Shown here piece after piece: positions 15,433 to 24,813 of a DNA stretch of 53,607 bases. The position numbers were made by a program, and so were the translations under genes. The notes below the pieces were generated by a model. That model saw nothing but the letters and a program-made list of their open reading frames with translations. It searched no databases and was not told the origin of the DNA. The DNA is from Nitrospiraceae bacterium UBA2166 (GTDB lineage: Bacteria; Nitrospirota; Nitrospiria; Nitrospirales; UBA2166). The stretch spans positions 1 to 53,607 of the forward strand of contig DCWI01000037.1 of assembly GCA_002328825.1 (NCBI GenBank). Reading direction: 5' to 3'. Numbering within the stretch: position 1 is the stretch's first letter; each line of letters starts with the position of its first letter.

Positions 15433-17571
15433 ATGCTGAGCAAGACGAGTGGAAGTCCAGGATCATGCCTATCTGAGATGCCAATTCAATTTCTTAAAGG
15501 AGTTGGGCCAAAAAAAGCTGCCTTGTTTGCACGATTGGGTATTGAAACGGCTGAGGATCTTCTCTGGCATGTGCCTTGGCGCTATGAAGATCGCTCTACA
15601 CTTTTGAAAATTACTGATCTTTGTCATGGTGAGGAGTGTACTGTGGTCGGGAAGGTTGAAGATTATCGGCTGATTCGGACGAGACGACGTGCCTTCACGA
15701 TTTTTGAGGTAAGATTTGGAGATGAAACTGGGATGCTCAAAGCGAGATGGTTTAATCAATCGTATCTGCTTAATCTTTTTGAACAAGGCCAATTGGTAAT
15801 GTTAAGTGGCACTGTTCATAAGGGGCGACGTGGTAAGGCTGAGCCTGAGATGCAAAATCCTGTGTTTGAGATTATAGATGAAGAGATAGATCAGGAACCA
15901 ATTCATGTTGGGCGTATTGTGCCAATTTATCATGGAACAAGGGGGGTGAGTTCTCGTTTGATACGGGTGCTGATCAATCGGCTGCTTGACCAGTATCTGG
16001 GGCGGCTTAGTGATGTGATTCCTCAGAGTATTCGTAAACGTTTGGGACTAACAAATTTTGAAACTGCCATGACAGAAATCCATTTTCCCTTGGAAACTTC
16101 TGAGTGCGAAGGTCTGAATTGCGGGAGATCCGTTGCTCATCAGCGTCTTGCTTTTGATGAGTTGTTCCTTCTTGAGTTGGGTATGGGGATGAAAAAAGCA
16201 GGAATAAAAAAGAGGGATACTGGTATTACTTTTCAATGTGGAGGTCCGTTGTCCGAGCGCTTTCGGCAACACTTGCCATTCAAACTTATGGATTCTCAAG
16301 AATGTGTAATTCGTGAAATTATGACTGATATGGAATCGTCCTATCCGATGAATCGTTTGCTTCAGGGCGATGTTGGATGTGGAAAAACTGTGGTTGCTGC
16401 CTTTGCACTGGTGTGTGCGGCAGAATCAAAATATCAATCTGTAGTTTTGGTTCCTACTGAAATCCTCGCAGAACAACATTTCTTGACTTTCCGACGCCTT
16501 CTTGAACCGTTGGGGTTGCGGTGCTCGATTTTAATTGGAGGGCAATCGAAAACAGAACGAGGCGAATTGTTGCAAGGCCTTGGTGATGGAAGTATTGCCG
16601 TTACGATTGGGACACACGCACTGCTTCACGAAGACGTTGACTTTAAGCGCTTAGGGTTGGTTGTGGTGGATGAACAGCATAAATTTGGTGTACTTCAACG
16701 TGCTAGGATTACAGCCAAGGGAATGAATCCTGACATTCTTGTTATGACAGCGACGCCTATACCACGTACGTTGGCACTTACAGTATATGGAGACCTTGAT
16801 GTTTCAGTTATTTCAACACGTCCACCAGGTCGGCCACCCATTCATACTATACGAGTTTCCGAATTTCAAAGGAGTAAAGCATACCGGTTGATTCTAAATG
16901 AATTACAGAAAGCTCGACAAGGTTTTGTGATATACCCGTTGGTTGAAGAGTCTGAAAAAATGGATCTTCAAGCAGCGGCAAGTGGCTTGGAAAAATTAAA
17001 AATTGTTTTTCCCGATCACTATATTGGGTTGATTCACGGTCGAATGAAACCGTCAGAAAAAGACGCCGTGATGAACGCGTTCATTGATGGTGAAATTAAT
17101 CTTCTAGTTGCGACAAGTGTAGTGGAGGTCGGGATTGATATTCCCAATGCGACTATCATGTTGATTGAACATGCGGAGCGATATGGACTAGCACAGTTAC
17201 ATCAATTACGTGGGCGTATTGGACGAGGTGTAGAATCTTCGACGTGTATATTGATGACTGCGGGGAGAGGATCCCCAGAAACTACGAGGCGTTTGAACAC
17301 ATTGGTGAATACTAACGATGGATTTGCAATTGCTGAGGAAGATCTGATGATGAGGGGGCCAGGTGATTTTTTTGGGACTAGGCAGTGGGGGCTCCCTGAA
17401 CTCCGTGTTGCTAATCTCATTCGAGATGTTGTTTTGCTAGAGAAAGCTAGGACAGAGGCATTTAGAACTCTTGATAATGATCCACATCTTGCTCACCCTG
17501 ACCATGCTGGGTTAAAAGCAGTACTTTATCGCCGGTGGAAAGGGAAGCTTGACCTTATAGACGTGAGTTAA
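15433..17571 (+). CDS. recG: ATP-dependent DNA helicase RecG
   Basis: RecG reverses stalled forks and branch-migrates Holliday junctions. The 712-residue product has an N-terminal wedge/OB domain (KGVGPKKAALFARLGIETAEDLL near residues 22-45), then a superfamily 2 helicase core. Walker A GDVGCGKT is at residues 312-319, motif II DEQH at 413-416, TATPIPRTL is motif III, and QLHQLRGRIGRG is motif VI. Length is slightly above E. coli RecG (693). Two starts are possible: ATG 15433, or ATG 15478 at MPIQFLKGVGP; neither has a good Shine-Dalgarno. Confidence 0.95.
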   Translation: MLSKTSGSPGSCLSEMPIQFLKGVGPKKAALFARLGIETAEDLLWHVPWRYEDRSTLLKITDLCHGEECTVVGKVEDYRLIRTRRRAFTIFEVRFGDETGMLKARWFNQSYLLNLFEQGQLVMLSGTVHKGRRGKAEPEMQNPVFEIIDEEIDQEPIHVGRIVPIYHGTRGVSSRLIRVLINRLLDQYLGRLSDVIPQSIRKRLGLTNFETAMTEIHFPLETSECEGLNCGRSVAHQRLAFDELFLLELGMGMKKAGIKKRDTGITFQCGGPLSERFRQHLPFKLMDSQECVIREIMTDMESSYPMNRLLQGDVGCGKTVVAAFALVCAAESKYQSVVLVPTEILAEQHFLTFRRLLEPLGLRCSILIGGQSKTERGELLQGLGDGSIAVTIGTHALLHEDVDFKRLGLVVVDEQHKFGVLQRARITAKGMNPDILVMTATPIPRTLALTVYGDLDVSVISTRPPGRPPIHTIRVSEFQRSKAYRLILNELQKARQGFVIYPLVEESEKMDLQAAASGLEKLKIVFPDHYIGLIHGRMKPSEKDAVMNAFIDGEINLLVATSVVEVGIDIPNATIMLIEHAERYGLAQLHQLRGRIGRGVESSTCILMTAGRGSPETTRRLNTLVNTNDGFAIAEEDLMMRGPGDFFGTRQWGLPELRVANLIRDVVLLEKARTEAFRTLDNDPHLAHPDHAGLKAVLYRRWKGKLDLIDVS

Positions 17572-17668
17572 TTTTTGATTGGCGGGCGTTAAAGCATTCT
17601 CAATTTTGTTGTGTTTAAAGAGAAATCTTTGAGGCTTGATGTGAGATTTATGCCAAAGGGGCTATGTT

Positions 17669-18478
17669 GTGATGGCGGAGATAAATCCATTGCTTTCCTG
17701 GGCTGAGAGTCAAGTTTTTGCTGGCGGAACCTATGTTCGTGATATTGCTACTATAGCTTATTGCTCTTTCCGTGACTTGTTTCTCTCGTCATCTTTTCGA
17801 CGAGGAGCGATGATGAGAGTACTGTCACAGCAAATTGTTGTAACTGGTGGTGGTGCTTTTCCTATGGTCACAATCATGGCACTTTTGTTTGGCTCTGCCA
17901 TTATCATTCAATCTGGAGGAGATGAGTGGTCTGTTGGTGCCGAAAATCTCTTGAGGTTGATGCTGGTTGAAGTGCTGATCCGTGAATTCGGGGCACTTCT
18001 CATTGCATTCGTTGTGATTGGATGTTTTGGTGTGCCCATATGTAAGGAGTTGGCCAATCTATGCGTTGAGAATCAGATTAAAGCTTTACGCATGATGGGG
18101 ATTCGTATTTTAGGTTTTGTTGTGTTCCCGCAGATGCTTGTAGTTGTTGTGGCTATGATATGTCTAATAATTTATTTCTACCTAATTGCGATGATGGGAG
18201 GGATTATAGTTTCCACGTTTGTTTTTGGGGAACCAGTTTCCGTGTTTTTCTACACACTTGAACAATCAATCGGTCTAATTGATGTGCTCATCATGTTAAC
18301 AAAAGGGGTGATATTTGCTTTAGTAGTGGCAGTAATCTGCTGTCACCATGGATTGTTAGTTGAGCATGAGGTGTCAGGGGTTTCTCAGGCTACGATGCAT
18401 GCGGTAATGGGTTCAGTAATTGTATGTGTGTTGATAGAGGTACTGTTTATTTTGCTTCGGAGCGTGTTTTTTTCATGA
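17669..18478 (+). CDS. MlaE-like ABC transporter permease
   Basis: A 269-residue integral membrane protein of the MlaE/TrgD1 permease family, which moves phospholipids or related lipids between membranes. Strongly hydrophobic segments fall at about residues 60-80, 100-120, 145-175, 205-225 and 245-267. The family core appears as IREFGALLIAFVVIG, KELANLCVENQIKALRMMG; the usual AGR-x-GS-x-AAELG stretch is altered, with cysteine where arginine is normal. The start is GTG 17669 or ATG 17672. Its stop overlaps the next gene as ATGA. No MlaD-like substrate-binding gene is adjacent. Confidence 0.75.
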   Translation: MMAEINPLLSWAESQVFAGGTYVRDIATIAYCSFRDLFLSSSFRRGAMMRVLSQQIVVTGGGAFPMVTIMALLFGSAIIIQSGGDEWSVGAENLLRLMLVEVLIREFGALLIAFVVIGCFGVPICKELANLCVENQIKALRMMGIRILGFVVFPQMLVVVVAMICLIIYFYLIAMMGGIIVSTFVFGEPVSVFFYTLEQSIGLIDVLIMLTKGVIFALVVAVICCHHGLLVEHEVSGVSQATMHAVMGSVIVCVLIEVLFILLRSVFFS

Positions 18479-19233
18479 GGAGGGAGTTTGCAATTGAGTT
18501 TTGTCAAGTTGGTGTGACTAGTGAGGGTGAAGAGAAGGTCAGGAGCCTCACGTTTGGTATTGGTTGTGGGGAGTTCGTGGTATTTGTAGGGCCACGCGGA
18601 GCGCGGAAAAGTCTATTGCTTGAGCTATGCGGTGGTATAATTTCTCCTTCTCAAGGTGTCGTTAAGACTCTAGGGGTAGATTTAACGAGGACCAGTCGGA
18701 CTGAACAGAGCCTCCTACGACGACGGATTGGCATGGTGTTTCAGAAGCCAGCACTTCTGAACAATTTGACAGTGTTTGAAAATGTTGCGTTACCTCTTCA
18801 TTACCACACTGTACTTGACAATGATGCAGTGCACGGGAAGGTGATGGCGAGGTTATCGGAGCTTGGGATCAGTCTTTATCGTGATCTTTTTCCTACTGAG
18901 ATTACTCATGGGAAGTCAAAGTTGGTCGCACTTGCAAGAGCTCTTGTACTTGGTCAAGAGCTTATTCTTATTGATGATCCATTTGCAGGGCTTGATGATG
19001 GGAATGTGATGAGGCTAACGTCAATTTTTGAGCATTATCAGGCTGAGGGCAGGGTTACTATTGTTGTTGCGATGAGCAATCCTTCTCATCTTCTTCATAT
19101 GGCAAACCGAGTAGCATTGGTTTTGGATGGGCGTATTGTTGAGATGGGGAGTTTGACAGAGGTATACAACAATGTTGATGAAGAGAGGGAAAGAGCATAC
19201 GTGACATGGGAAGATAAAGTGTGTGCTAGGTAG
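18475..19233 (+). CDS. MlaF-like ABC transporter ATP-binding protein with degenerate motifs
   Basis: The 252-residue partner of the permease, overlapping it as ATGA at 18475. The overall ABC fold is clear: Q-loop MVFQKPALLNNLTVFENVALPL, the VALARAL helix after the signature site and a D-loop AGLDD. But the catalytic parts are changed. Walker A is GPRGARKS (residues 39-46, R where G is expected), the LSGG signature reads ITHG (143-146), the Walker B ending is LIDDP rather than a DE pair, and the switch histidine position reads AMSNP. ATP hydrolysis may be weak or lost. A fragment upstream of 18475 in frame is within the permease gene. Confidence 0.78.
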   Translation: MRREFAIEFCQVGVTSEGEEKVRSLTFGIGCGEFVVFVGPRGARKSLLLELCGGIISPSQGVVKTLGVDLTRTSRTEQSLLRRRIGMVFQKPALLNNLTVFENVALPLHYHTVLDNDAVHGKVMARLSELGISLYRDLFPTEITHGKSKLVALARALVLGQELILIDDPFAGLDDGNVMRLTSIFEHYQAEGRVTIVVAMSNPSHLLHMANRVALVLDGRIVEMGSLTEVYNNVDEERERAYVTWEDKVCAR

Positions 19234-19461
19234 GATGGGTTTTCAAGTAAACTTTTTCTAATCCTTCTTGAGTAGACTTGTAGTGTGTCATTTATGTTGA
19301 AACAAGGCTTGAAAAAGAACGAGGCGTAGCATTTTTCTCTTGGTATGGAAAATTTCTGATGGTGCTACGGATGTTTTCGGGAGCCATCACTAGGTAAAAT
19401 TAACAAGATGGTAAAACACGTTCAGTAGATGCGTTCAGGAATGGATAGTCCATCTTGATAT

Positions 19462-19845
19462 TTATCGATGTCGTATGATTGCAACAAGTAAAAGGGTCCA
19501 TGAGGCAATAAATGCGGCCCCTCCGATTGGTGTAATTGCTCCTAGCCATCGTGTTGATGTAAGGCTGAGGGTATATAAGCTTCCAGAGAATATGACGATT
19601 CCAAAGAACATCAACCAACCCGCTAATTTGATGATGGTCTGTCCAGGAAATTGATGTGAAAATAGGCCTATGAAGAGTAACCCTAGGGCGTGGTAAAATT
19701 GGTACTGAACGGCTGTTTGGTACACTGTAAAAAGATCTGGGGCCATCCATAATTTGAGACCATGCGCGCCAAACGCGCCGAGGCCCACCCCGGTTAGTGC
19801 GTTGACGATCCCTAAGAGGAAAAAAACCTTTGTAGTACTTTGCAA
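19462..19845 (-). CDS. DUF423 family membrane protein
   Basis: A small four-helix membrane protein of the DUF423 family (E. coli YgdD), function unknown. Hallmarks are GAFGAHGLK, FTVYQTAVQYQFYHALGLL, the segment FFGIVIFSGSLY and WLGAITPIGGAAFI. The TTG at 19845 gives 127 residues and lies 8 nt after GGAGG; a GTG at 19854 overlaps that Shine-Dalgarno and adds three residues. The gene runs opposite to both neighbours. Confidence 0.88.
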   Translation of the reverse strand: MQSTTKVFFLLGIVNALTGVGLGAFGAHGLKLWMAPDLFTVYQTAVQYQFYHALGLLFIGLFSHQFPGQTIIKLAGWLMFFGIVIFSGSLYTLSLTSTRWLGAITPIGGAAFIASWTLLLVAIIRHR

Positions 19846-20206
19846 CAGAAACACCTCCGATTGTCTGAATAGTCAGACTCGTTGTCCGGGTTGATCTCTT
19901 TATTTTGTACGCCGCCATGGGAGACAGTAGGACGGAGTAGAACTTATTCTGGGACAATTCGTCAAGAGTTAACTGTAGGCGTTTGCATTGGTGAAGTCCA
20001 AGATATTCTGACAGCTCTTGGTAGCTCTGCACTAAATTCACATACATATATATTGTTTTGTATCTTAAGAAGAGAACCCCTATTGCGTCTGCCTCAAAAA
20101 AACTAGATACTACAAAAATGAATGCTGGTTTCGTGAATCGAGCTACAGTATTGTCGACTAATGGGATGTCTGGATTGCGTTTTTGTGAACGTAATGGCAG
20201 GTTGCA
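19846..20206. other. Divergent intergenic region
   Basis: About 360 nt separate the DUF423 gene (minus) from the nickel transporter gene (plus). It contains an unassigned plus-strand open frame, 19882-20106, of low-complexity hydrophobic and polar residues with no recognisable family. I see no tRNA, no clear terminator and no confident promoter. Confidence 0.4.
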
Positions 20207-20866
20207 GTGCTAGTATCTACGGCCGCGTTACCCTTCCTGGGATTTGGGTTTGTGTTGGGGCTTAAGCATGCTCTTGATGGGGATCATATTGTTGCGGTGT
20301 CAACTGTTGTCACCGAAAATCGTAGTGTTATGCGCATGTCTTTGGTTGGGACTTTCTGGGGCATTGGTCATACGGTCTCCTTGTTCCTAGTCGCAGTGCT
20401 TGTACTTGCCTTTGAGGTGACATTGCCTCCGAGGTTTTCCATTTTTGCAGAAACTATTGTTGCGGTCATGCTGACTATTCTCGGTGCTGACCTTCTCAGG
20501 AAAGTGGCTATGAAGGGCATCTCCAGCACACCATTCCATTCCGTAGAAGAGTCTGTGAGTTGCGCTCGTAAACCGTTATTGATTGGTATTGTCCATGGGC
20601 TTGCTGGCAGTGCTGCGTTAATGCTTATGGTTGTTGCAACTATGCCATCAATGTTCCATGGCCTCGTTTATGTCACCGTGTTTGGATTGGGGACGATCGG
20701 AGGTATGTGTGCCATGAGCGTTTTGATGGGGCTTCCTCTGGCGTTGGGTGGGAAGCGAATCGAGGCGTTTGGCGAAACTATCAAAGTTGTGGCCGGCCTC
20801 TTGAGTATTGGTTTTGGCATTGTATTGGGATGGTCAATCAATAAGTCGGGTGGATTGCTATCATGA
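20207..20866 (+). CDS. NiCoT/UreH-type nickel transport protein
   Basis: A 219-residue membrane protein with the nickel-transport signature GLKHALDGDHIVAVSTVVTE (HA-x-D-x-DH type) in its first segment. Further segments include GTFWGIGHTVSLFL and GIVHGLAGSAALMLMV, each with a histidine in a membrane helix, as in the UreH/HupE-like transporters. It probably imports nickel for urease or hydrogenase. GTG start 20207. The urease accessory genes lie 26 kb away in this window, which supports the nickel link. Cobalt transport cannot be excluded. Confidence 0.8.
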   Translation: MLVSTAALPFLGFGFVLGLKHALDGDHIVAVSTVVTENRSVMRMSLVGTFWGIGHTVSLFLVAVLVLAFEVTLPPRFSIFAETIVAVMLTILGADLLRKVAMKGISSTPFHSVEESVSCARKPLLIGIVHGLAGSAALMLMVVATMPSMFHGLVYVTVFGLGTIGGMCAMSVLMGLPLALGGKRIEAFGETIKVVAGLLSIGFGIVLGWSINKSGGLLS

Positions 20867-20889
20867 GAAAAAAAACTTAGGGTTTTGAG

Positions 20890-22617
20890 TTGACGCCGTT
20901 TCGCATTGCACAGGCTCAAATTAATTGTACCGTTGGAGACCTTACTGGAAACACGGAGAAAATCTGCCAGTCGATTCAGCAAGCCCGATCGCTAAATGCT
21001 GATATCGTAAGCTTTCCAGAGTTGGCTATTACAGGGTATCCCCCTGAAGATTTGGTCCTCAAGCCACAGTTTATTGCAGACAACATTGATGCACTTCAAG
21101 TTATTGCTGCTGAAGCGAAAGGGATTGTGGTTATTGTGGGATTTGTTGATAAAGTCAATGGATTATATAACGCTGCAGCCATATTGTCGCAAGGAAAGGT
21201 ACGCGGTGCTTACCACAAGCACCATCTTCCAAACTATGGAGTGTTTGATGAAAAAAGGTATTTTCGTTCAGGTCGTGATCTACATATCATTGAGGTAAAC
21301 GGTGTCTCAGTGGGGCTTAGTATTTGTGAAGATATGTGGACACAGCGCGGTCCTACTCGTGTGCAGACGTTGGCAGGGGCGACCGTAATTATCAGTATTA
21401 ATGCCTCTCCCTATCAGATAGGAAAGCTTGATGAGCGAGAGCGCATGCTTCGAACTCGGGCAACGCGAAATCAGGTAATTATTGCGTTCAATAACATGGT
21501 TGGGGGACAAGACGAGTTGGTGTTTGATGGATGTAGCATGGTTATTGACCATGAAGGGCGTCTTCTTGCTAAGGGGAAAGCATTTGAAGAAGATTTAGTC
21601 GTTGTCGATCTAGATATTCAAAAAGTAGAGGAGTTTCGAAAACAGAAGCAATCGCGTTTACATAAATCTTCACCTCGAACTCAATCTGTTACACGTATCC
21701 TCTGCTCATTCGAGCCTTATGTTGGCAAGCGCATAAAGGTGTTACCTAAGTTTGGACCGACATTGACAATACTTGATGAAATATATCAAGCGTTGTGTCT
21801 TGGGATTTACGATTATGTGCACAAGAATGGTTTTTCAAAAGTGGCTATTGGGTTGAGTGGAGGAATTGATTCCGCTTTGACTGCTGCTTTGGCCGTTGAC
21901 GCTTTAGGTTCACGGCAGGTTCTGGGTGTATTTATGCCATCTCGGTATACGTCATGTGAAAGTCGTTTTGATGTTGAATCTCTGGTTCATAATCTAAACA
22001 TCAATTTACGAACGATTTCAATTGAAGAAGCGTATACAGCTGTACTCAATATGCTCTCCGAAGAATTTCAAGGAACGACACCAGGTACTACTGAAGAAAA
22101 TCTTCAAGCGAGAATTCGTGGGGATGTTCTCATGGCCTTGTCAAACAAGTTTGGTTGGTTAGTACTTAGTACGGGCAATAAGAGCGAGATGAGTGTGGGA
22201 TATGTGACACTTTATGGGGATATGGCTGGAGGGTTGTCAGTGCTCAAAGATGTTCCAAAAACAATGGTTTATAACCTTGCACGGTTTCGCAATGAGATTG
22301 CTTCAAACGCTATGATTCCTGAACATACTATTCATCGGGATCCGACGGCCGAGTTGCGCGATGATCAGAAGGATCAAGATGTTCTTCCGCCGTATGCCAT
22401 CTTGGATCAGATCTTGGAAGCATATGTCGAAGGGAATCATGCTATGAGTGAAATTGTCTCGATGGGATTTGATGCATCGACTGTTGGTCAGGTTGGTCGG
22501 ATGGTCGATGAGTGTGAATATAAGCGAAGACAAGCTCCGGTTGGAATTAAAATTACCTCTTGTGCGCTTGGTAGGGACAGGCGAATGCCTGTGACCAATC
22601 GATATCAGGAAACCTAG
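20890..22617 (+). CDS. nadE: Glutamine-dependent NAD+ synthase
   Basis: The two-domain enzyme uses glutamine to amidate deamido-NAD in the last step of NAD synthesis. The N-terminal nitrilase-type domain has the catalytic Glu in FPELAITGYP (E44), Lys in the YHKHHLPNYG region and Cys in SICEDMW. The C-terminal synthetase domain has the PP-loop SGGIDSA at residues 323-329, and the STGNKSE and DPTAELR segments. Start is TTG 20890 after AGGG; 575 residues is usual for the glutaminase fusion. It follows the transporter by 23 nt. Confidence 0.96.
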   Translation: MTPFRIAQAQINCTVGDLTGNTEKICQSIQQARSLNADIVSFPELAITGYPPEDLVLKPQFIADNIDALQVIAAEAKGIVVIVGFVDKVNGLYNAAAILSQGKVRGAYHKHHLPNYGVFDEKRYFRSGRDLHIIEVNGVSVGLSICEDMWTQRGPTRVQTLAGATVIISINASPYQIGKLDERERMLRTRATRNQVIIAFNNMVGGQDELVFDGCSMVIDHEGRLLAKGKAFEEDLVVVDLDIQKVEEFRKQKQSRLHKSSPRTQSVTRILCSFEPYVGKRIKVLPKFGPTLTILDEIYQALCLGIYDYVHKNGFSKVAIGLSGGIDSALTAALAVDALGSRQVLGVFMPSRYTSCESRFDVESLVHNLNINLRTISIEEAYTAVLNMLSEEFQGTTPGTTEENLQARIRGDVLMALSNKFGWLVLSTGNKSEMSVGYVTLYGDMAGGLSVLKDVPKTMVYNLARFRNEIASNAMIPEHTIHRDPTAELRDDQKDQDVLPPYAILDQILEAYVEGNHAMSEIVSMGFDASTVGQVGRMVDECEYKRRQAPVGIKITSCALGRDRRMPVTNRYQET

Positions 22618-22717
22618 CAGGATGGTGGGAAAAATAGTGGTGTTATCTTTAAGGTGCTGTTTCTTGTATAGTTAGTGTACCAACCGAACTTGAAGCTTAC
22701 GAAAGACCTTCTGAATA

Positions 22718-24256
22718 ATGGACCAAAAAATACTTGAGTTAACTGCGCTGTATGAAATCAGTAAAGCGTTTGCGTCTTCGCTTGACCTGAAGGTTGCGTC
22801 AAACAAGGTTATGGATATTTTATCTTCAGTTCTTGGGATGCGCCGTGGAACGCTCACTTTACTTCATCGGGAGACTGGAGAACTGGTTATCGAAGTGGCA
22901 CATGGTTTGACATCGGAGGAAAAAAAACGTGGCCACTATCGAGTTGGGGAAGGAATTACTGGAAAGGTGATGGCGACCGGTGAGCCGATGGTTGTGCCTG
23001 ATATTGGTCAGGAACCACTCTTTCTCAATCGGACGGGTGCTCGAGGAGATATTGAGCACGAGAATATTGCATTTCTTTGCATGCCGGTAAAGGTATATGG
23101 AGATACGATTGGGGTTTTGAGTGTCGATCGACTCTTTGATGATCAGACGATGTTGATAGATGATGATTTGCGCGTGCTGACGATTGTCGCCGGGCAGATT
23201 GGTCAAGCGGTCAAAGTTACTGAGATGGTCACTCAAGAGCGGCAGCGTCTCATTGATCGTAATCAACGGCTTGAACATGAACTTCAGAACAAGTTTCATC
23301 TTCGTAATGTTGTTGGTCATGATCGTAAGATGGAAGAGGTCTACGAATCGGTTGATCGGGTTGCGGAGACACGGGCTACGGTGCTGATTCGAGGAGAGTC
23401 TGGCACGGGTAAAGAATTGATTGCTCGAGCTATCCATTATGGAAGTGCGCGCGCTGGGGCACCTTTTATCAAGGTGAATTGTGCCGCGATTCCTGAATCG
23501 TTGTTGGAGAGTGAGTTGTTTGGGCATGAGAAAGGGGCGTTTACTGGTGCGATTGAAACTCGAAAAGGCCGTTTTGAACAAGCCCATGAAGGAACCCTTT
23601 TTCTCGATGAGGTTGGGGATCTTCCCTTTGCATTGCAACCAAAGTTTCTACGGGTTCTTCAGGAAATGCAATTTGAACGTGTTGGAGGGAGCTCAACAAT
23701 CTCAGTTGATGTTCGTATTATCGCGGCAACGCATCGTGACCTCGAGCGTTTACTGCGGGATAATATGTTTCGCGAGGATTTATACTATAGGTTAAATGTT
23801 GTTCCAATATATATACCGCCATTGCGAGAGCGCATTGCTGATATTCCATTGCTCATTGAGCATTTCTTGCAACGTTTTAATACGGAGCATGGAAAATCTG
23901 TTGAATTTTCACAGGATGCTGTCGAGGTAATGGTTCAACATAAGTGGCTTGGGAATGTGCGCGAACTTGAAAATTGTCTTGAGCGTGCGGTAATCATGAC
24001 TCGAAATAAGGTGATTGATGCAAAAGGCTTGGGGGGGTATATGAACCTCTTGCTGCATTCTGACCTTGTGGTAGCAACTGATATAGAGAAACAGCCTCAC
24101 GATTATTCGTTGCCTGGAAGCGTTCGTGCCATTGAGCGTGAGCAAATCTCTGAAGCGCTTCGTGAATGTGGGGGAGTCAAGGCGAGAGCAGCCAAGCTGC
24201 TTGGTCTCACCAAGAGGCAGATCGGATACAAAATACAAAAGTACAACATTGAATAG
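22718..24256 (+). CDS. NifA-like sigma-54-dependent activator (GAF, AAA+, Fis)
   Basis: A 512-residue bacterial enhancer-binding protein. Residues 10-170 form a GAF sensor domain. Residues 200-440 form the sigma-54 AAA+ domain with Walker A GESGTGKE (226-233), the sigma-54 contact loop GAFTGA (273-278) and Walker B around 292-302. The C-terminal VKARAAKLLGLTKRQIGYKIQKYNI is a Fis-type helix-turn-helix. The layout matches NifA. It sits 557 nt upstream of glnB in the same direction, so control of the nitrogen genes is likely, but no nif genes are in the window. Confidence 0.9.
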   Translation: MDQKILELTALYEISKAFASSLDLKVASNKVMDILSSVLGMRRGTLTLLHRETGELVIEVAHGLTSEEKKRGHYRVGEGITGKVMATGEPMVVPDIGQEPLFLNRTGARGDIEHENIAFLCMPVKVYGDTIGVLSVDRLFDDQTMLIDDDLRVLTIVAGQIGQAVKVTEMVTQERQRLIDRNQRLEHELQNKFHLRNVVGHDRKMEEVYESVDRVAETRATVLIRGESGTGKELIARAIHYGSARAGAPFIKVNCAAIPESLLESELFGHEKGAFTGAIETRKGRFEQAHEGTLFLDEVGDLPFALQPKFLRVLQEMQFERVGGSSTISVDVRIIAATHRDLERLLRDNMFREDLYYRLNVVPIYIPPLRERIADIPLLIEHFLQRFNTEHGKSVEFSQDAVEVMVQHKWLGNVRELENCLERAVIMTRNKVIDAKGLGGYMNLLLHSDLVVATDIEKQPHDYSLPGSVRAIEREQISEALRECGGVKARAAKLLGLTKRQIGYKIQKYNIE

Positions 24257-24813
24257 TGTCATACAATTATGATCTATGTGAAACATTTATGTCGTCATTG
24301 TTGTCGTTTTTGCCATATTTTGACACTCTAGAATAACTCCTAACTATTTGAAAAGTATGATGATTGTACATAAAGTGGATTTTCTTGACCATAGCATAGC
24401 AATTGCTTCTATTAGAGTACATCGTCGCTCTGGGTATCAGCTAGGATGAGATCTTGCTGTTGGACGAATATGGGTGCATTTAAGGGTGCGTGGGGGTTTG
24501 TGCGATTGATATTGGTGTCTGTTTTGGGATTGCTGCGGGCATGTTCTGCTACATGGCAGTTTTCTTGAAGGCTAAACTAAGGTATGATGGCACTTGTAAT
24601 GTTGTAGCCATTCAGAGGTTGGGGGATCTGGACGGCGACTTCCACCAGAGAGACTCTTTGCGAATCCACTGTTTTTCTTTCCTCTGGGATGTTTTTGGCG
24701 AGTATCATGTGAGTGTCTAATCCTTGGTGCTGGTATGACTTCAGGCACTAGAGGCAAGAAGATTGGAATAGAAACATAAGATGCAGCTGCGCAATTAGGA
24801 GGCGGAGAGATCC
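24257..24813. other. Long leader ahead of glnB
   Basis: A 557-nt region between the activator and glnB without a supported gene. An open frame at 24490-24720 (+) has unremarkable composition and no family. Weak sigma-54-like elements are listed separately. The AGGAGGCGGAG directly before ATG 24814 is the glnB Shine-Dalgarno. No tRNA or riboswitch was seen. Confidence 0.45.
24554..24603 (+). promoter_or_regulatory. Weak sigma-54-type promoter candidates
   Basis: Two partial matches to TGGCAC-N5-TTGC. At 24554-24569, TGGCAG, five nt, then TTGA; the GG element is right but the -12 GC reads GA. At 24588-24603, a perfect TGGCAC, then TTGTA and ATGT; the -12 element is poor. They lie 210-260 nt before glnB. 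The NifA-like gene upstream makes one of them plausible, but neither is convincing alone. Confidence 0.25.

Noticed and set aside
19400..20047. 215-residue minus-strand open frame
   Set aside because: It overlaps the DUF423 gene in another frame and shows no family.
19882..20106. 74-residue plus-strand open frame
   Set aside because: No recognisable family. It lies in the divergent gap and may be a remnant, but nothing supports it.
22859..23638. 259-residue minus-strand open frame
   Set aside because: Antisense to the activator gene, whose GAF and AAA+ domains are conserved on the plus strand.
24490..24720. 76-residue plus-strand open frame in the glnB leader
   Set aside because: No ribosome site and no family, and the candidate promoter elements lie in it.
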